A DNA stretch of 52,345 nt from Victivallis lenta (GTDB taxonomy: Bacteria; Verrucomicrobiota; Lentisphaeria; Victivallales; Victivallaceae), in NCBI RefSeq assembly GCF_009695545.1, contig NZ_VUNS01000036.1, positions 1 through 52,345 of the forward strand. The letters run 5' to 3'. Shown here in pieces: positions 31,876 to 41,200 of the stretch. How positions within the stretch are numbered: the stretch's first letter is position 1; every line of letters starts with the position of its first letter. Under the pieces are notes generated by a model. The model did not search any database and was not told the origin of the DNA. It saw nothing but the letters and a program-made list of their open reading frames with translations. The translations under genes were made by a program, and so were the position numbers.

Positions 31876-33795
31876 ATGAAAATAATCAATATTGGAATTC
31901 TTGCCCATGTAGACGCTGGAAAGACGACCTTGACGGAGAGCCTGCTATATGCCAGCGGAGCCATTTCAGAACCGGGGAGCGTCGAAAAAGGGACAACGAG
32001 GACGGACACCATGTTTTTGGAGCGGCAGCGTGGGATTACCATTCAAGCGGCAGTCACTTCCTTCCAGTGGCACAGATGTAAAGTTAACATTGTGGATACG
32101 CCCGGCCACATGGATTTTTTGGCGGAGGTGTACCGCTCTTTGGCTGTTTTAGATGGGGCCATCTTGGTGATCTCCGCTAAAGATGGCGTGCAGGCCCAGA
32201 CCCGTATTCTGTTCCATGCCCTGCGGAAAATGAACATTCCCACCGTTATCTTTATCAACAAGATCGACCAGGCTGGCGTTGATTTGCAGAGCGTGGTTCA
32301 GTCTGTTCGGGATAAGCTCTCCGCCGATATTATCATCAAGCAGACGGTGTCGCTGTCCCCGGAAATAGTCCTGGAGGAAAATACCGACATAGAAGCATGG
32401 GATGCGGTCATCGAAAATAACGATGAATTATTGGAAAAGTATATCGCAGGAGAACCAATCAGCCGGGAAAAACTTGCGCGGGAGGAACAGCAGCGGGTTC
32501 AAGACGCCTCCCTGTTCCCAGTCTATCATGGCAGCGCCAAAAATGGCCTTGGCATTCAACCGTTGATGGATGCGGTGACAGGGCTGTTCCAACCGATTGG
32601 GGAACAGGGGGGCGCCGCCCTATGCGGCAGCGTTTTCAAGGTTGAGTACACCGATTGCGGCCAGCGGCGTGTCTATCTACGGTTATACAGCGGAACGCTG
32701 CGCCTGCGGGATACGGTGGCCCTGGCCGGGAGAGAAAAGCTGAAAATCACAGAGATGCGTATTCCATCCAAAGGGGAAATTGTTCGGACAGACACCGCTT
32801 ATCAGGGTGAAATTGTTATCCTTCCCAGCGACAGCGTGAGGTTAAACGATGTATTAGGGGACCAAACCCGGCTCCCTCGTAAAAGGTGGCGCGAGGACCC
32901 CCTCCCCATGCTGCGGACGACGATTGCGCCGAAAACGGCAGCGCAAAGAGAACGGCTGCTGGACGCTCTTACGCAACTTGCGGATACTGACCCGCTTTTG
33001 CGTTGCGAAGTGGATTCCATCACCCATGAGATCATTCTTTCTTTTTTGGGCCGGGTGCAGTTGGAGGTTGTTTCCGCTTTGCTGTCGGAAAAATACAAGC
33101 TTGAAACAGTGGTAAAGGAACCCTCCGTCATTTATATGGAGCGGCCGCTCAAAGCAGCCAGCCACACCATCCATATCGAGGTGCCGCCCAACCCGTTTTG
33201 GGCATCCATAGGACTGTCTGTTACACCACTCTCGCTTGGCTCCGGTGTACAATACGAGAGCCGGGTTTCGCTGGGATACTTGAACCAGAGTTTTCAAAAC
33301 GCTGTCAGGGATGGTATCCGTTACGGGCTGGAGCAGGGCTTGTTCGGCTGGAACGTAACGGACTGTAAGATTTGCTTTGAATACGGGCTTTATTACAGTC
33401 CGGTCAGCACGCCGGCGGACTTCCGCTCATTGGCCCCGATTGTATTGGAACAGGCATTGAAGGAATCGGGGACGCAGCTGCTGGAACCTTATCACTCCTT
33501 CATCCTCTATGCGCCCCAGGAATACCTTTCCAGGGCTTATCATGATGCACCGAAATACTGTGCCACCATCGAAACGGCCCAGGTAAAAAAGGATGAAGTT
33601 GTCTTTACTGGCGAGATTCCCGCCCGCTGTATACAGGCATACCGTACTGATCTGGCCTTTTACACCAACGGGCGGAGCGTATGCCTTACAGAGCTGAAAG
33701 GATATCAGGCCGCTGTCGGTCAGCCGGTCATCCAGCCCCGCCGTCCAAACAGCCGCCTGGACAAGGTGCGCCATATGTTTCAGAAGGTAATGTAA
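31876..33795 (+). CDS. tet(W): Tetracycline resistance ribosomal protection protein Tet(W)
   Basis: 639 residues, the exact length of Tet(W), and start to end it reads as that protein ([18 protein letters not shown]; tail [11 protein letters not shown]) rather than Tet(O) or Tet(M), which differ already in the first 40 residues. It is an EF-G-like GTPase: AHVDAGKTT is the P-loop, DTPGHMDF the G3 motif, NKIDQAG the G4 motif. It binds tetracycline-blocked ribosomes and dislodges the drug. AAGGGAGGACAATC precedes the ATG. No truncation or frameshift is visible, so it should confer resistance. It is cargo of the mobilizable element. Confidence 0.96.
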   Translation: MKIINIGILAHVDAGKTTLTESLLYASGAISEPGSVEKGTTRTDTMFLERQRGITIQAAVTSFQWHRCKVNIVDTPGHMDFLAEVYRSLAVLDGAILVISAKDGVQAQTRILFHALRKMNIPTVIFINKIDQAGVDLQSVVQSVRDKLSADIIIKQTVSLSPEIVLEENTDIEAWDAVIENNDELLEKYIAGEPISREKLAREEQQRVQDASLFPVYHGSAKNGLGIQPLMDAVTGLFQPIGEQGGAALCGSVFKVEYTDCGQRRVYLRLYSGTLRLRDTVALAGREKLKITEMRIPSKGEIVRTDTAYQGEIVILPSDSVRLNDVLGDQTRLPRKRWREDPLPMLRTTIAPKTAAQRERLLDALTQLADTDPLLRCEVDSITHEIILSFLGRVQLEVVSALLSEKYKLETVVKEPSVIYMERPLKAASHTIHIEVPPNPFWASIGLSVTPLSLGSGVQYESRVSLGYLNQSFQNAVRDGIRYGLEQGLFGWNVTDCKICFEYGLYYSPVSTPADFRSLAPIVLEQALKESGTQLLEPYHSFILYAPQEYLSRAYHDAPKYCATIETAQVKKDEVVFTGEIPARCIQAYRTDLAFYTNGRSVCLTELKGYQAAVGQPVIQPRRPNSRLDKVRHMFQKVM

Positions 33796-33845
33796 AGATA
33801 CATAATCGTCAAGACGGCAACAATCAGAAGTTATGGAGGGTAACA

Positions 33846-34613
33846 ATGGAATATAGTAAGGAAGATTTAATGGAAGCAAAAAAGCAAATTTGGGGAGTGG
33901 GAGAGAACATGGGAACAGAGGAAAGTAAAAAAATCTGGGAGGAGAACGCACAATTTTGGGATAATGCAATGGGTGACGAATCTAATGAATTTCACAGAGA
34001 GGTAGTGCGTCCCAAAGTAACGGAACTTCTATCTCCTAATCCTGCGGATTACATTTTGGATATTGCGTGTGGCAATGGAAATTATTCTTCGTATCTTGCA
34101 CAAAGAGGCGCTTCGGTTGTCGCTTTTGATTACAGCAAAAAAATGATAGAATTGGCTAAAAGACGGCAATCACAATATGCAAAACAAATTGAATTTTGTG
34201 TGGCGGATGCGACCGATAGAAAAAGTATATTAGAATTAAAAAGAAATCGAGCCTTTACGAAAGCAGTTTCTAATATGGCAATTATGGATATTACGGATAT
34301 TGAACCACTTCTTATGGCTGTTTATGAACTGTTGCAGGAAAGCGGAATTTTTGTCTTTGCAACGCAACACCCTTGTTTTGTCACGTTGACTGAAAAATAT
34401 ATGACACCGCACAGTTACTATGATATAGCGATTGAAGGGCAACCGAAAGAGCAGATTTATTATCATCGTTCCATACAAGATATTTTTAACCTTTGTTTTA
34501 GAGCTGGATTTGTCATTGATGGATTTTATGAAGAATGTTTCAAAACCAACAAAGAAATTCCTATGGTAATGATAGTAAGGCTTAAGAAGGTAAAACGTGA
34601 TAACTTAAAATAA
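33846..34613 (+). CDS. Class I SAM-dependent methyltransferase
   Basis: 255 residues. ADYILDIACGNGNYSSYLAQ is motif I, binding S-adenosylmethionine; VVAFDYSKKMIELAKRR supplies the acidic residue for the ribose; FCVADATDR is the next motif and SNMAIMDITDIEPLL the post-catalytic strand. The family modifies small molecules or RNA; the substrate is unknown. ATG at 33846 has ATGGAGGG upstream. It is far more AT-rich than tet(W), 50 bp away, so it has a separate origin. It lies directly downstream of tet(W) and may be co-transcribed. Confidence 0.82.
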   Translation: MEYSKEDLMEAKKQIWGVGENMGTEESKKIWEENAQFWDNAMGDESNEFHREVVRPKVTELLSPNPADYILDIACGNGNYSSYLAQRGASVVAFDYSKKMIELAKRRQSQYAKQIEFCVADATDRKSILELKRNRAFTKAVSNMAIMDITDIEPLLMAVYELLQESGIFVFATQHPCFVTLTEKYMTPHSYYDIAIEGQPKEQIYYHRSIQDIFNLCFRAGFVIDGFYEECFKTNKEIPMVMIVRLKKVKRDNLK

Positions 34614-34653
34614 ATTCAAGTTTGTCGGATAAATAGCAAACCCAGCCGAGCCA

Positions 34654-34685
34654 GCGGGCGGCGGCGCATACGCGCCGCCGCCCGC
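34654..34685. terminator. Very stable GC hairpin
   Basis: A 14-bp perfect stem (GCGGGCGGCGGCGC and complement) with a 4-nt loop, followed by CTTTGC. It lies about 40 bp after the methyltransferase stop and probably ends the tet(W) transcript. Confidence 0.6.
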
Positions 34686-34763
34686 CTTTGCTGGTAGGCA
34701 ATCAAGGGGCGACAGCAAGGAGTGCTGCCGCCCTGCACTATTATTCAGAGAGGGGGAATTTCC

Positions 34764-34913
34764 ATGAACGACCAGAAAGCCTACCAAGAGTATATCCAGC
34801 GCAGATACAACGCCTTTTGCAAGGCTGTTATCCGCTATGCCTGGCAGCGTCCGTCCGTGCCGGAATTATGTAGAGCTCCACATAATTCTGTTGCATTTCC
34901 CTGCCTTTTATGA
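34764..34913 (+). pseudogene. Truncated sigma-70-like gene
   Basis: MNDQKAYQEYIQRRYNAFCK then AVIRYA is the start of the short (~140-residue) sigma-70-like proteins common in Firmicutes conjugative elements, with AGAGGGGG upstream. After about 28 residues the sequence changes and stops at 34913, next to the TGATACT sites of the right end. The remainder has been lost. Confidence 0.6.
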
Positions 34914-34928
34914 TACTATTTTGATACT
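34911..34928. repeat. Paired TGATACT sites, right end
   Basis: Two TGATACT heptamers with starts 11 bp apart, mirroring 25915-25932. Candidate integrase arm sites. Confidence 0.6.
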
Positions 34929-34962
34929 AAGAAAATTAACAGCCGAAAATAACAGGTAAAAT

Positions 34963-34979
34963 ATTAACAATTTTGCGAA
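34963..34979. promoter_or_regulatory. Fourth ATTAACAA-TGCGAA repeat, at the right end
   Basis: ATTAACAATTTTGCGAA is identical to the repeat at 26709-26725. Its presence at the opposite end suggests that the XRE or Xis protein also binds here, or that it is a recombination arm site. Confidence 0.6.
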
Positions 34980-35512
34980 TATTTTGCTTGCGAAAACACA
35001 CCAGATGTAACTTCATATACTTGAATTTGTCGAATGGGAATTCGTTCCGTTCTTGCGACTGTCCCGCTCCCGACCGGAACCGCCTGTTCGGTTACCGCAT
35101 CGGCAAGACGCCGTGCGAAATCCTCATATCGCGGCGCAAAGGCAAGAAAGTCAATGACTGCCTGTCGGAATTCAATGACATAGGCTTCCTGTTCCGCTTC
35201 GCGCTTTTTACGGGCGGAATCCAATTTCTTCTGATACGCTGGATCGGCGCGTTCGGCTGTCAACTCCCGCCGAATGGATTCAATCCGTGCCGAATCGGTC
35301 CAAAGTCCGAGTGTTTCGAGCCTGTTTTTCCGCTTATGAACCAAAATCCAGCAAATACCGGTCTTTTTCAAACGGCGGGTCAACGCCGGATCTCCGGCCG
35401 GACAAAAACTCCAGCCCGTTGGCGGCGAGACCTCCCGTCCGTCAAGCAAAACGGTATTGGAGGTCTTTCCCCGCCATACCTGAGGATGAGTTGTTTTCGC
35501 TGGCTGTGTCAT
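34964..35512 (-). pseudogene. DUF2293 gene, 5' fragment
   Basis: The frame from 35512 encodes GWSFCPAGDPALTRRLKKTG, AERADPAYQKKLDSARKKRE and VGSGTVARTERIPIRQ, the N-terminal two thirds of DUF2293 proteins. It then runs about 20 codons into the tet(W) element and stops at 34964. The missing C-terminal core is at 25638-25853. Its start overlaps the stop of the 383-residue gene as ATGA. Function of DUF2293 is unknown; the basic helices suggest nucleic-acid binding, which is inference. Confidence 0.85.
35027..35041. repeat. Right element/chromosome junction core
   Basis: TTGTCGAATGGGAAT, 13 of 15 identical to 25839-25853, at the point where DUF2293 homology ends. Confidence 0.75.
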
Positions 35513-36660
35513 TCCTGCTCATCTCCGCCGTCTTCAAAATTTCCGAGGCAAAAGTCATAAAACGTCACCCTGGTATTTTCTCGGATTGTCTTGCTCAGAC
35601 GGCGAAGTATCTTGGAAAATTCCTTTTGACTGCATTCATACTGAAGCAGAAAACAGGCCGCCGCCGTCCAGATCATATTATGAAGAAACGATTGCGACGG
35701 GGAGTCCGGATCGTTGGCCATGGCCGAAAATATTTTTATGAAAGCATCGTTGTTTACGTTGGCGATATATTCATTTTCCACAAGAGCTTCAATGATGTTT
35801 CGGACGAAGGAAATGAAAAAATTGTTGCAATACGCATCCTCCATTGTATCTTTTCGGAAGAGAGACTTCAGCGAAGGGAAGTCCGCCTGAAAATCGCATG
35901 ATTCCATTCCCATCACGGAAACAATCACTTTGCCCCGCACAAAGTTTTTGACATCCTTTTGGGCCGGGATATTGTCGTGTTCGTCGACAAAAATGCAATC
36001 CGGATCGCCATCCCATCGCGGGCATTTCCGCTTGACGAGTTTCAGTAGCTCCGGATGTATGACAGCCGGCGGTTCGGCATCCTCATATTGAGGCGGCGGT
36101 TCTCCATGGGAGTTCAGTTCATAATCTGGACAATCATCGTCTTCATCTTCTATTATAAAAGGGGATGTGAATGGCAAAAAATTATGTAATGACGCTGTTT
36201 TGTCAGGACAATCTTCCATATTTACGCCCCATTGCGTTTGAATCCCCATAGAATTCAGGTACTCGAAAAACGGATTTCTCGCAGATGATTTTTCAGGACA
36301 TTCATCTTTCAAATAAGCAATCGCCTGTGGTTTGCCATCGACAACTTTCACATCAACAGAAGCAATGGTATCAGTATCTTCCCGATACTCTCTCCATTTC
36401 AACTCAGCTGCATCAAAAACATACTGTGATGCACTATGACCACTTCCGAAGTTTTCTTCTGTAAACTTTTTTAAGAATTTCTTTACATCTGAATATGTCT
36501 TTTGCATTATGCAGGCGTTCCATGCAATCATGGTAAAGTTTGCAATAAACTTCCTCATAGCAGACACGACTTCTTTGTCGAGTTTTTCTTGATACTGAGC
36601 CTTGTCCCAAAGGCACTCGCAAATTTCAGCAAAATGCTGTTTCGTTTTTTCTGCGCTCAT
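35509..36660 (-). CDS. 383-residue protein of unknown function in the polymerase operon
   Basis: Not recognised. Helical N-terminus (KQHFAEICECLWDKAQYQEK) followed by FIANFTMIAWNACIMQKTYS, a middle region with clustered acidic residues (EDEDDDCPDYELNSHGEPPP), and a C-terminal helical part (YCNNFFISFVRNIIEALVEN; FLHNMIWTAAACFLLQYE). No signal peptide or membrane span. Its MIAWN motif also occurs in the neighbouring 215-residue HTH protein, so the two may share a helical domain. Start overlaps the upstream stop (ATGA at 36657-36660) and its end overlaps the DUF2293 start, so it is coupled to both. Confidence 0.8.
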   Translation of the reverse strand: MSAEKTKQHFAEICECLWDKAQYQEKLDKEVVSAMRKFIANFTMIAWNACIMQKTYSDVKKFLKKFTEENFGSGHSASQYVFDAAELKWREYREDTDTIASVDVKVVDGKPQAIAYLKDECPEKSSARNPFFEYLNSMGIQTQWGVNMEDCPDKTASLHNFLPFTSPFIIEDEDDDCPDYELNSHGEPPPQYEDAEPPAVIHPELLKLVKRKCPRWDGDPDCIFVDEHDNIPAQKDVKNFVRGKVIVSVMGMESCDFQADFPSLKSLFRKDTMEDAYCNNFFISFVRNIIEALVENEYIANVNNDAFIKIFSAMANDPDSPSQSFLHNMIWTAAACFLLQYECSQKEFSKILRRLSKTIRENTRVTFYDFCLGNFEDGGDEQE

Positions 36661-37301
36661 TGTACATTTTCCTTATTTAAAGAGTTCATCTTCTCACTCT
36701 GTTCTGCGGATGGCTGCGACTTCCCGTGTTCCCATTCAGAGACCTTTCTGGCAGTAACGCCGAAGATTTCTCCAAACTTCACCTGCGTGAGTTTCATCGC
36801 TTTACGCAGAGCGGCGATGTCTTCGGCACAAAGGGGCTTTTTAGGCTCGCTGACGGGCTTTGCTGGCAGTTCCGGGAAAGTGTCCCCCGGTCGGGCTTTC
36901 GCCCGTGGAGAGCCGTTTACAAGCGTTGCGGCAACATCACGGATCGCAGTCATTTGCCGGGGATAAAGTTCAATTTTTCGTTGCACAAGACCGGCGATTT
37001 CTTTACGGACCAGAATCTGCTGTTCTGCATCAAGTTTGCTTCCGGCAAAGGCGCAGTCGGCAAGCTCCTGCCGCCCGGTAACATGGATGTTCCAAGCAAT
37101 CATTCCCATTTGCCAGACAATACTCCGTCCGGTAAGATCCGGACCTCTGGAGTCATCAATATATTCCGGCAAGACAGGTTCGCAAAGCTTTTCCAAAGCA
37201 ATGGATAAGCGTTCCGTCAGCGACTGCTGATTATGGATCGCCTGCTGTTTTTTTGCCTTGAGCTTCGCTTTCCGTTTCTGTTCTTTTGTCGGCTTTGCCA
37301 T
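36657..37301 (-). CDS. HTH protein with lysine-rich N-terminus
   Basis: 214 residues from the ATG at 37301. Residues 1-20 are strongly basic (MAKPTKEQKRKAKLKAKKQQ). A helical middle contains SIVWQMGMIAWNIHVTGRQE. The C-terminal ~60 residues are an XRE/MqsA-type helix-turn-helix: IAALRKAMKLTQVKFGEIFG, then VTARKVSEWEHGKSQPS. A DNA-binding regulator or the antitoxin-like partner of the downstream 383-residue protein is possible. It starts 1 nt after the 62-residue gene's stop and ends in an ATGA overlap with the next gene. Confidence 0.8.
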   Translation of the reverse strand: MAKPTKEQKRKAKLKAKKQQAIHNQQSLTERLSIALEKLCEPVLPEYIDDSRGPDLTGRSIVWQMGMIAWNIHVTGRQELADCAFAGSKLDAEQQILVRKEIAGLVQRKIELYPRQMTAIRDVAATLVNGSPRAKARPGDTFPELPAKPVSEPKKPLCAEDIAALRKAMKLTQVKFGEIFGVTARKVSEWEHGKSQPSAEQSEKMNSLNKENVQ

Positions 37302-37302
37302 A

Positions 37303-37491
37303 TTACCTGTTCTCCTCTCCGATGCCCATCTTCTCAATCAGGCAGTTCAGGCTTTTGTCGTGCTGGGACTGGCTGATCGCACCGGTGGCAAGGAACGTGT
37401 CGAGCAGTTCCTTCTGGCGACGGAATAACTCCAGCTTCTTTTCGGCCGGAGACAAAGTGGCCCAATTATCAGATTTGCCAGCTTCCGTCAT
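37303..37491 (-). CDS. 62-residue helical protein
   Basis: Small charged protein: MTEAGKSDNWATLSPAEKKL, then a helix (LFRRQKELLDTFLATGAIS) and a second helix (HDKSLNCLIEKMGIGEE). Antitoxin-like size and composition, but no family is recognised. It begins directly after the metallophosphoesterase stop codon (0 bp) and is followed after 1 nt by the HTH gene, so it is firmly in the operon. The codon pattern and tight packing support it as real. Confidence 0.7.
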   Translation of the reverse strand: MTEAGKSDNWATLSPAEKKLELFRRQKELLDTFLATGAISQSQHDKSLNCLIEKMGIGEENR

Positions 37492-38265
37492 TTATACCTC
37501 CAGCACAAAGGATTCCAGCCGGTCGTAATCACTGCCGACGTTGACTCCCATGAAGCCGGGAACGACCTCTCCGATCACGCGCCGGTGGGTGTGGCCACAG
37601 ATCAAATAGTTGTTGTAAAGCGGATCAAAAGGCAGATCGTGAACAAGGTCCTGCATGCCGGTATAAAAGCTGTAATGGCCCGGCTCGTGACCGTTCAGCC
37701 TGACGTGCGGAACGTGATGCGTGCAAAGCGCAGTCGGCATCCCCGGCTTCATACTGGTCCGGATCATATCAACGTAATAAGCGTTAAATTCCATGTAGCG
37801 GCTTTCAACGTCGATGATCCGCCAATCTTGCCAGCCATCCCACTGGTCGATTCGCTGATTATCCCGGATGCGCATGGAGCCGTCAAAGAACAGCGTTCCG
37901 CCGACGAAGTTCACGCCATCGAGGATCACGCTGCCACAAAGGTCCAGATAAAAGATATTTTTGTCGGCAACGGTCTGCGCCTTCAGTTTTTCCAAAGTGT
38001 CCTCAAACGTCCGGCCCCAGAACTCGTGATTGCCCAGCGTGACCACGATCGGCAGGTCGCCGGAGATCACGCTTCGCAACAAGGCCGAAAGCAGGCGCAC
38101 CTGGGCCGGGCAAACGGTGTCCCCGGTAACGACAACGGCTCCAGGAGAAACCTCGGCCACACGCGCCGCTATGCCCGACAGAAACGGAGACAGCTTCTTC
38201 CGGTCGATCGCGTCAACGACCGCTTCGGAACGCAGGTGAAGATCGGAAAGGCAGAGGATATGCAT
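37492..38265 (-). CDS. Calcineurin-like metallophosphoesterase
   Basis: 257 residues with the full metal-binding set: CLSDLH at residues 5-10, VVVTGDT near 50, LGNHEF near 78, LCTHHVPH near 190 and CGHTHRR near 232. The family hydrolyses phosphomonoesters, phosphodiesters or nucleotides using two metal ions. No signal peptide, hence cytoplasmic. It follows hsdR by 11 bp on the same strand. Nuclease, cyclic-nucleotide or RNA-repair activity would all make sense in a defence context; none can be chosen from sequence. Confidence 0.88.
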   Translation of the reverse strand: MHILCLSDLHLRSEAVVDAIDRKKLSPFLSGIAARVAEVSPGAVVVTGDTVCPAQVRLLSALLRSVISGDLPIVVTLGNHEFWGRTFEDTLEKLKAQTVADKNIFYLDLCGSVILDGVNFVGGTLFFDGSMRIRDNQRIDQWDGWQDWRIIDVESRYMEFNAYYVDMIRTSMKPGMPTALCTHHVPHVRLNGHEPGHYSFYTGMQDLVHDLPFDPLYNNYLICGHTHRRVIGEVVPGFMGVNVGSDYDRLESFVLEV

Positions 38266-38276
38266 AACACGCCCTT

Positions 38277-41200
38277 TTATAATAACGAGTTATCCGTCCA
38301 CATTTCGCACTGGCTGATTACGGTTTCCAGAGCTTCTTCCTGACCTTCAGGCGGATATTTGTATTTTTTCAGCAGGCGTTTTACCATTGAACGCATTTTT
38401 GCTCTGGCGGTTTCTTTTTTCTGCCAGTCAACGGTTCGATTGCTTCGGAGCATTTCGGTCAGTTCTTTGGTGATCGCCACCAACTGGTCATTGTCGTAAA
38501 AGTCTTTGACTGCCTGCGGTTTGGTCAAGGCATCATAAAACGCGATCTCTTCGACGGATAAGCCAAGCTGATTACTGCTGGCGGCGGCAGCGGCGATTTC
38601 GGCTGCCATCTTTTTCAGTTCTTCGATCACTTCTTCGTTGGTCAGCATACCGTTGAGGTAAGCGTTCATCGCCCGCTGGAGCTTTTCAGAAAAGAGTTCC
38701 GATTTCACCACATTGGTACGACGATAGACCGAGACCTGTTCTGCGATCAGTTTTTTCAGAATTTCAATAGCAACATTCTTTTCCTTCATCTTGGAAATTT
38801 CTTCCAGGAACTTTGGATCAAAAAGCGAAAAACCTTCTTTTACATCGGCAAAAAGGTTGATAACGCCGTCGCTTTTGATACTCTGTTTCAGCAGTTCATT
38901 GATCCGTTCGTTGATCTCTTTCAATGAGAAATGCTTGGGATTGCCGGTAATACGGGTAAGCATGGTTCTGACGGCTTCAAAGAAAGCAGCTTCATAACGT
39001 TCGTTTTGCGGAACAATGCTGCGACAAAGCGACAACGCCTGACGAAGCAGCAGACCTTCTTTGATAAAGAGTTCTTTCTTTTTCGGTTCTTTCGGATCGG
39101 AAAGGAAGTTCACGCCGCCAATGATAAGTTGGGAACGCTGAAGGTCGGTTCCGTCCATAAAGTTGGCATAATCGAAACCGTGAAAGAGATCCCGGCAAAC
39201 TTCCAGTTTCTCCTGAAATTTGGGCAGTACAGCCTTGCCAATATCGGTATCCCCGTAGTTGCTCTGGTCGCGTTTGGAATAGTCGTTCATCGCCTGTTTC
39301 AATGCGCTGGCAATGCCGACATAATCGACCACAAGACCGCCTTCTTTATTTTTGAACACACGATTAACACGGGCAATCGCCTGCATGAGATTGTGTCCGG
39401 ACATGGGCTTATAAACGTACATCGTCGCCAATGACGGAACATCAAAGCCGGTGAGCCACATATCAACAACGATAGCGATTTTCAGCGGATCGTCGTTGTC
39501 TTTGAACTTACGGGCAAGTTCATCTTTGCGGGACTTGTTGCCGATGATACTGCGCCATTCTTCGGGATCGTCGTTGCCGGAAGTCATCACCACTGCAATT
39601 TTTTCATTCCAAGCGGGACGCATTTCGAGGAGTTTCCGGTAAATATCCATTGCAATCGGTCGGGAGTATGCCACGATCATGGCTTTGCCGGTCAATTCCT
39701 GCGCCCGGTAGTTTTCGTAGTGATCCACAATGTCATTGCAGAGAGCTTCTATGGTCTGGGGTGCTCCGAGGATGCTTTCCATTTGGCCCAGCTCTTTTTT
39801 GCTTTTTTCGATGGCGTGTTCTTCTGCGTTTTGTGCCAGAAGCTCATATTCAGAGTCGATCTTTTTCAAGATCTTTTCGTCAAGGTTCAAATGAATCACG
39901 CGGCTTTCGTAAAAGACAGGGCGTGTTGCGCCATCTTCCACAGCCTGAGTCATATCGTAAATGTCGATATAGTCACCGAAAACCTCGCGGGTGTTGCGGT
40001 CTTTTTGCGAGATCGGAGTTCCGGTAAAACCGATAAATGTGGCATTGGGGAGACTGTCGCGGATGATCCGGGCTGTACCGATATGAATTTTGCCGTCCTC
40101 GTTGATCTTTTCAAAACCATACTGTCCCCGGTGAGCTTCGTCCGCCATTACAACAATGTTGCGCCGCTGAGAAAGTGCGGAATCGGATTCCTCAAACTTC
40201 TGCATGGTGGTGAAAATAATGCCGTTTGCTTCCCGATTGGCAAGCAGCTCTTTCAGGTTCTCCCGGCTGGAAGCCTGCTGCGGAATCTGCCGGAGGAACT
40301 CCTGACACTTGGAAAACTGTCCGTAGAGCTGATCGTCAAGGTCATTGCGGTCGGTCAATACAACAATGGTGGGACTGTTGAGTTCCTGCTGGAGCAAGTG
40401 GGCATAAAAGACCATAGACAGGGATTTACCGCTGCCCTGTGTGTGCCAGAAAACGCCGCCGCGCCCGTCGGTCTGTGTGGCATTAACGGTGGAAACAACA
40501 GCTTTGCGGACAGCATAGAACTGGTGATAACCAGCGAGGATTTTCGCATCATTGCCATTGTCGCGGGAAAAGCAAATGAAGTTCCGCAAAATGTCAAAGA
40601 AACGCTGTTTTTCCAACATTCCTTCAAAAAGCACATTAAAGTCAGCAAAGGCTGTGCTTTCGGTTTCGCCGTCAACGGTTTTCCATTGCATAAAACGATC
40701 TTCGCCGGAGGTGATCGTTCCGACACGGGTTTCCGCCATATCGCTCATAACACAGAAAGCATTGTAAACAAAGAATGACGGAATTTCCAGCATATAGTTG
40801 CGGAGCTGCCGGTATGCTTCCGAGGCATCGGTTTCTTCTCTTGACGGAGATTTGAGTTCAATAACGACCAGCGGCAGACCATTGACAAAGATTACCACAT
40901 CGGGGCGTTTTTCGGAGTGTTCCTGAAAGGTCCATTGATTGGCGACAATAAAACTGTTGCGGTCAATATGGGCATAGTCGATCAGGTGAACACGCTCATA
41001 TTTCTGCTCGCCGTTATGAAAATAGGCTACCTCAATACCATTTTGCAGATAATCAGTAAAAATGATATTCCGCTGTTCCAGTTTGCCGTTTTCGATATTG
41101 CGGAGTTTGAACAAGGCTTCGTTGATCGCCGCCTGAGGAATACCAGGATTGACAGCGATAAGAGCCCCTTCCAAAACATCCGAATACAACGGATCGGTAT

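Larger units (their letters stand above)
25839..35041. mobile_element. tet(W)-carrying integrative mobilizable element
   Basis: About 9.2 kb inserted in a DUF2293 gene. Order: XRE repressor, Xis, Int, MobC-like protein, RepA-like ATPase, oriT region, MobV relaxase, tnpV remnant, tet(W), methyltransferase, truncated sigma-like gene. It has a relaxase but no type IV secretion genes, so it would be mobilised in trans. Coding style and gene families are those of Firmicutes elements, which signals recent transfer. Confidence 0.85.
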
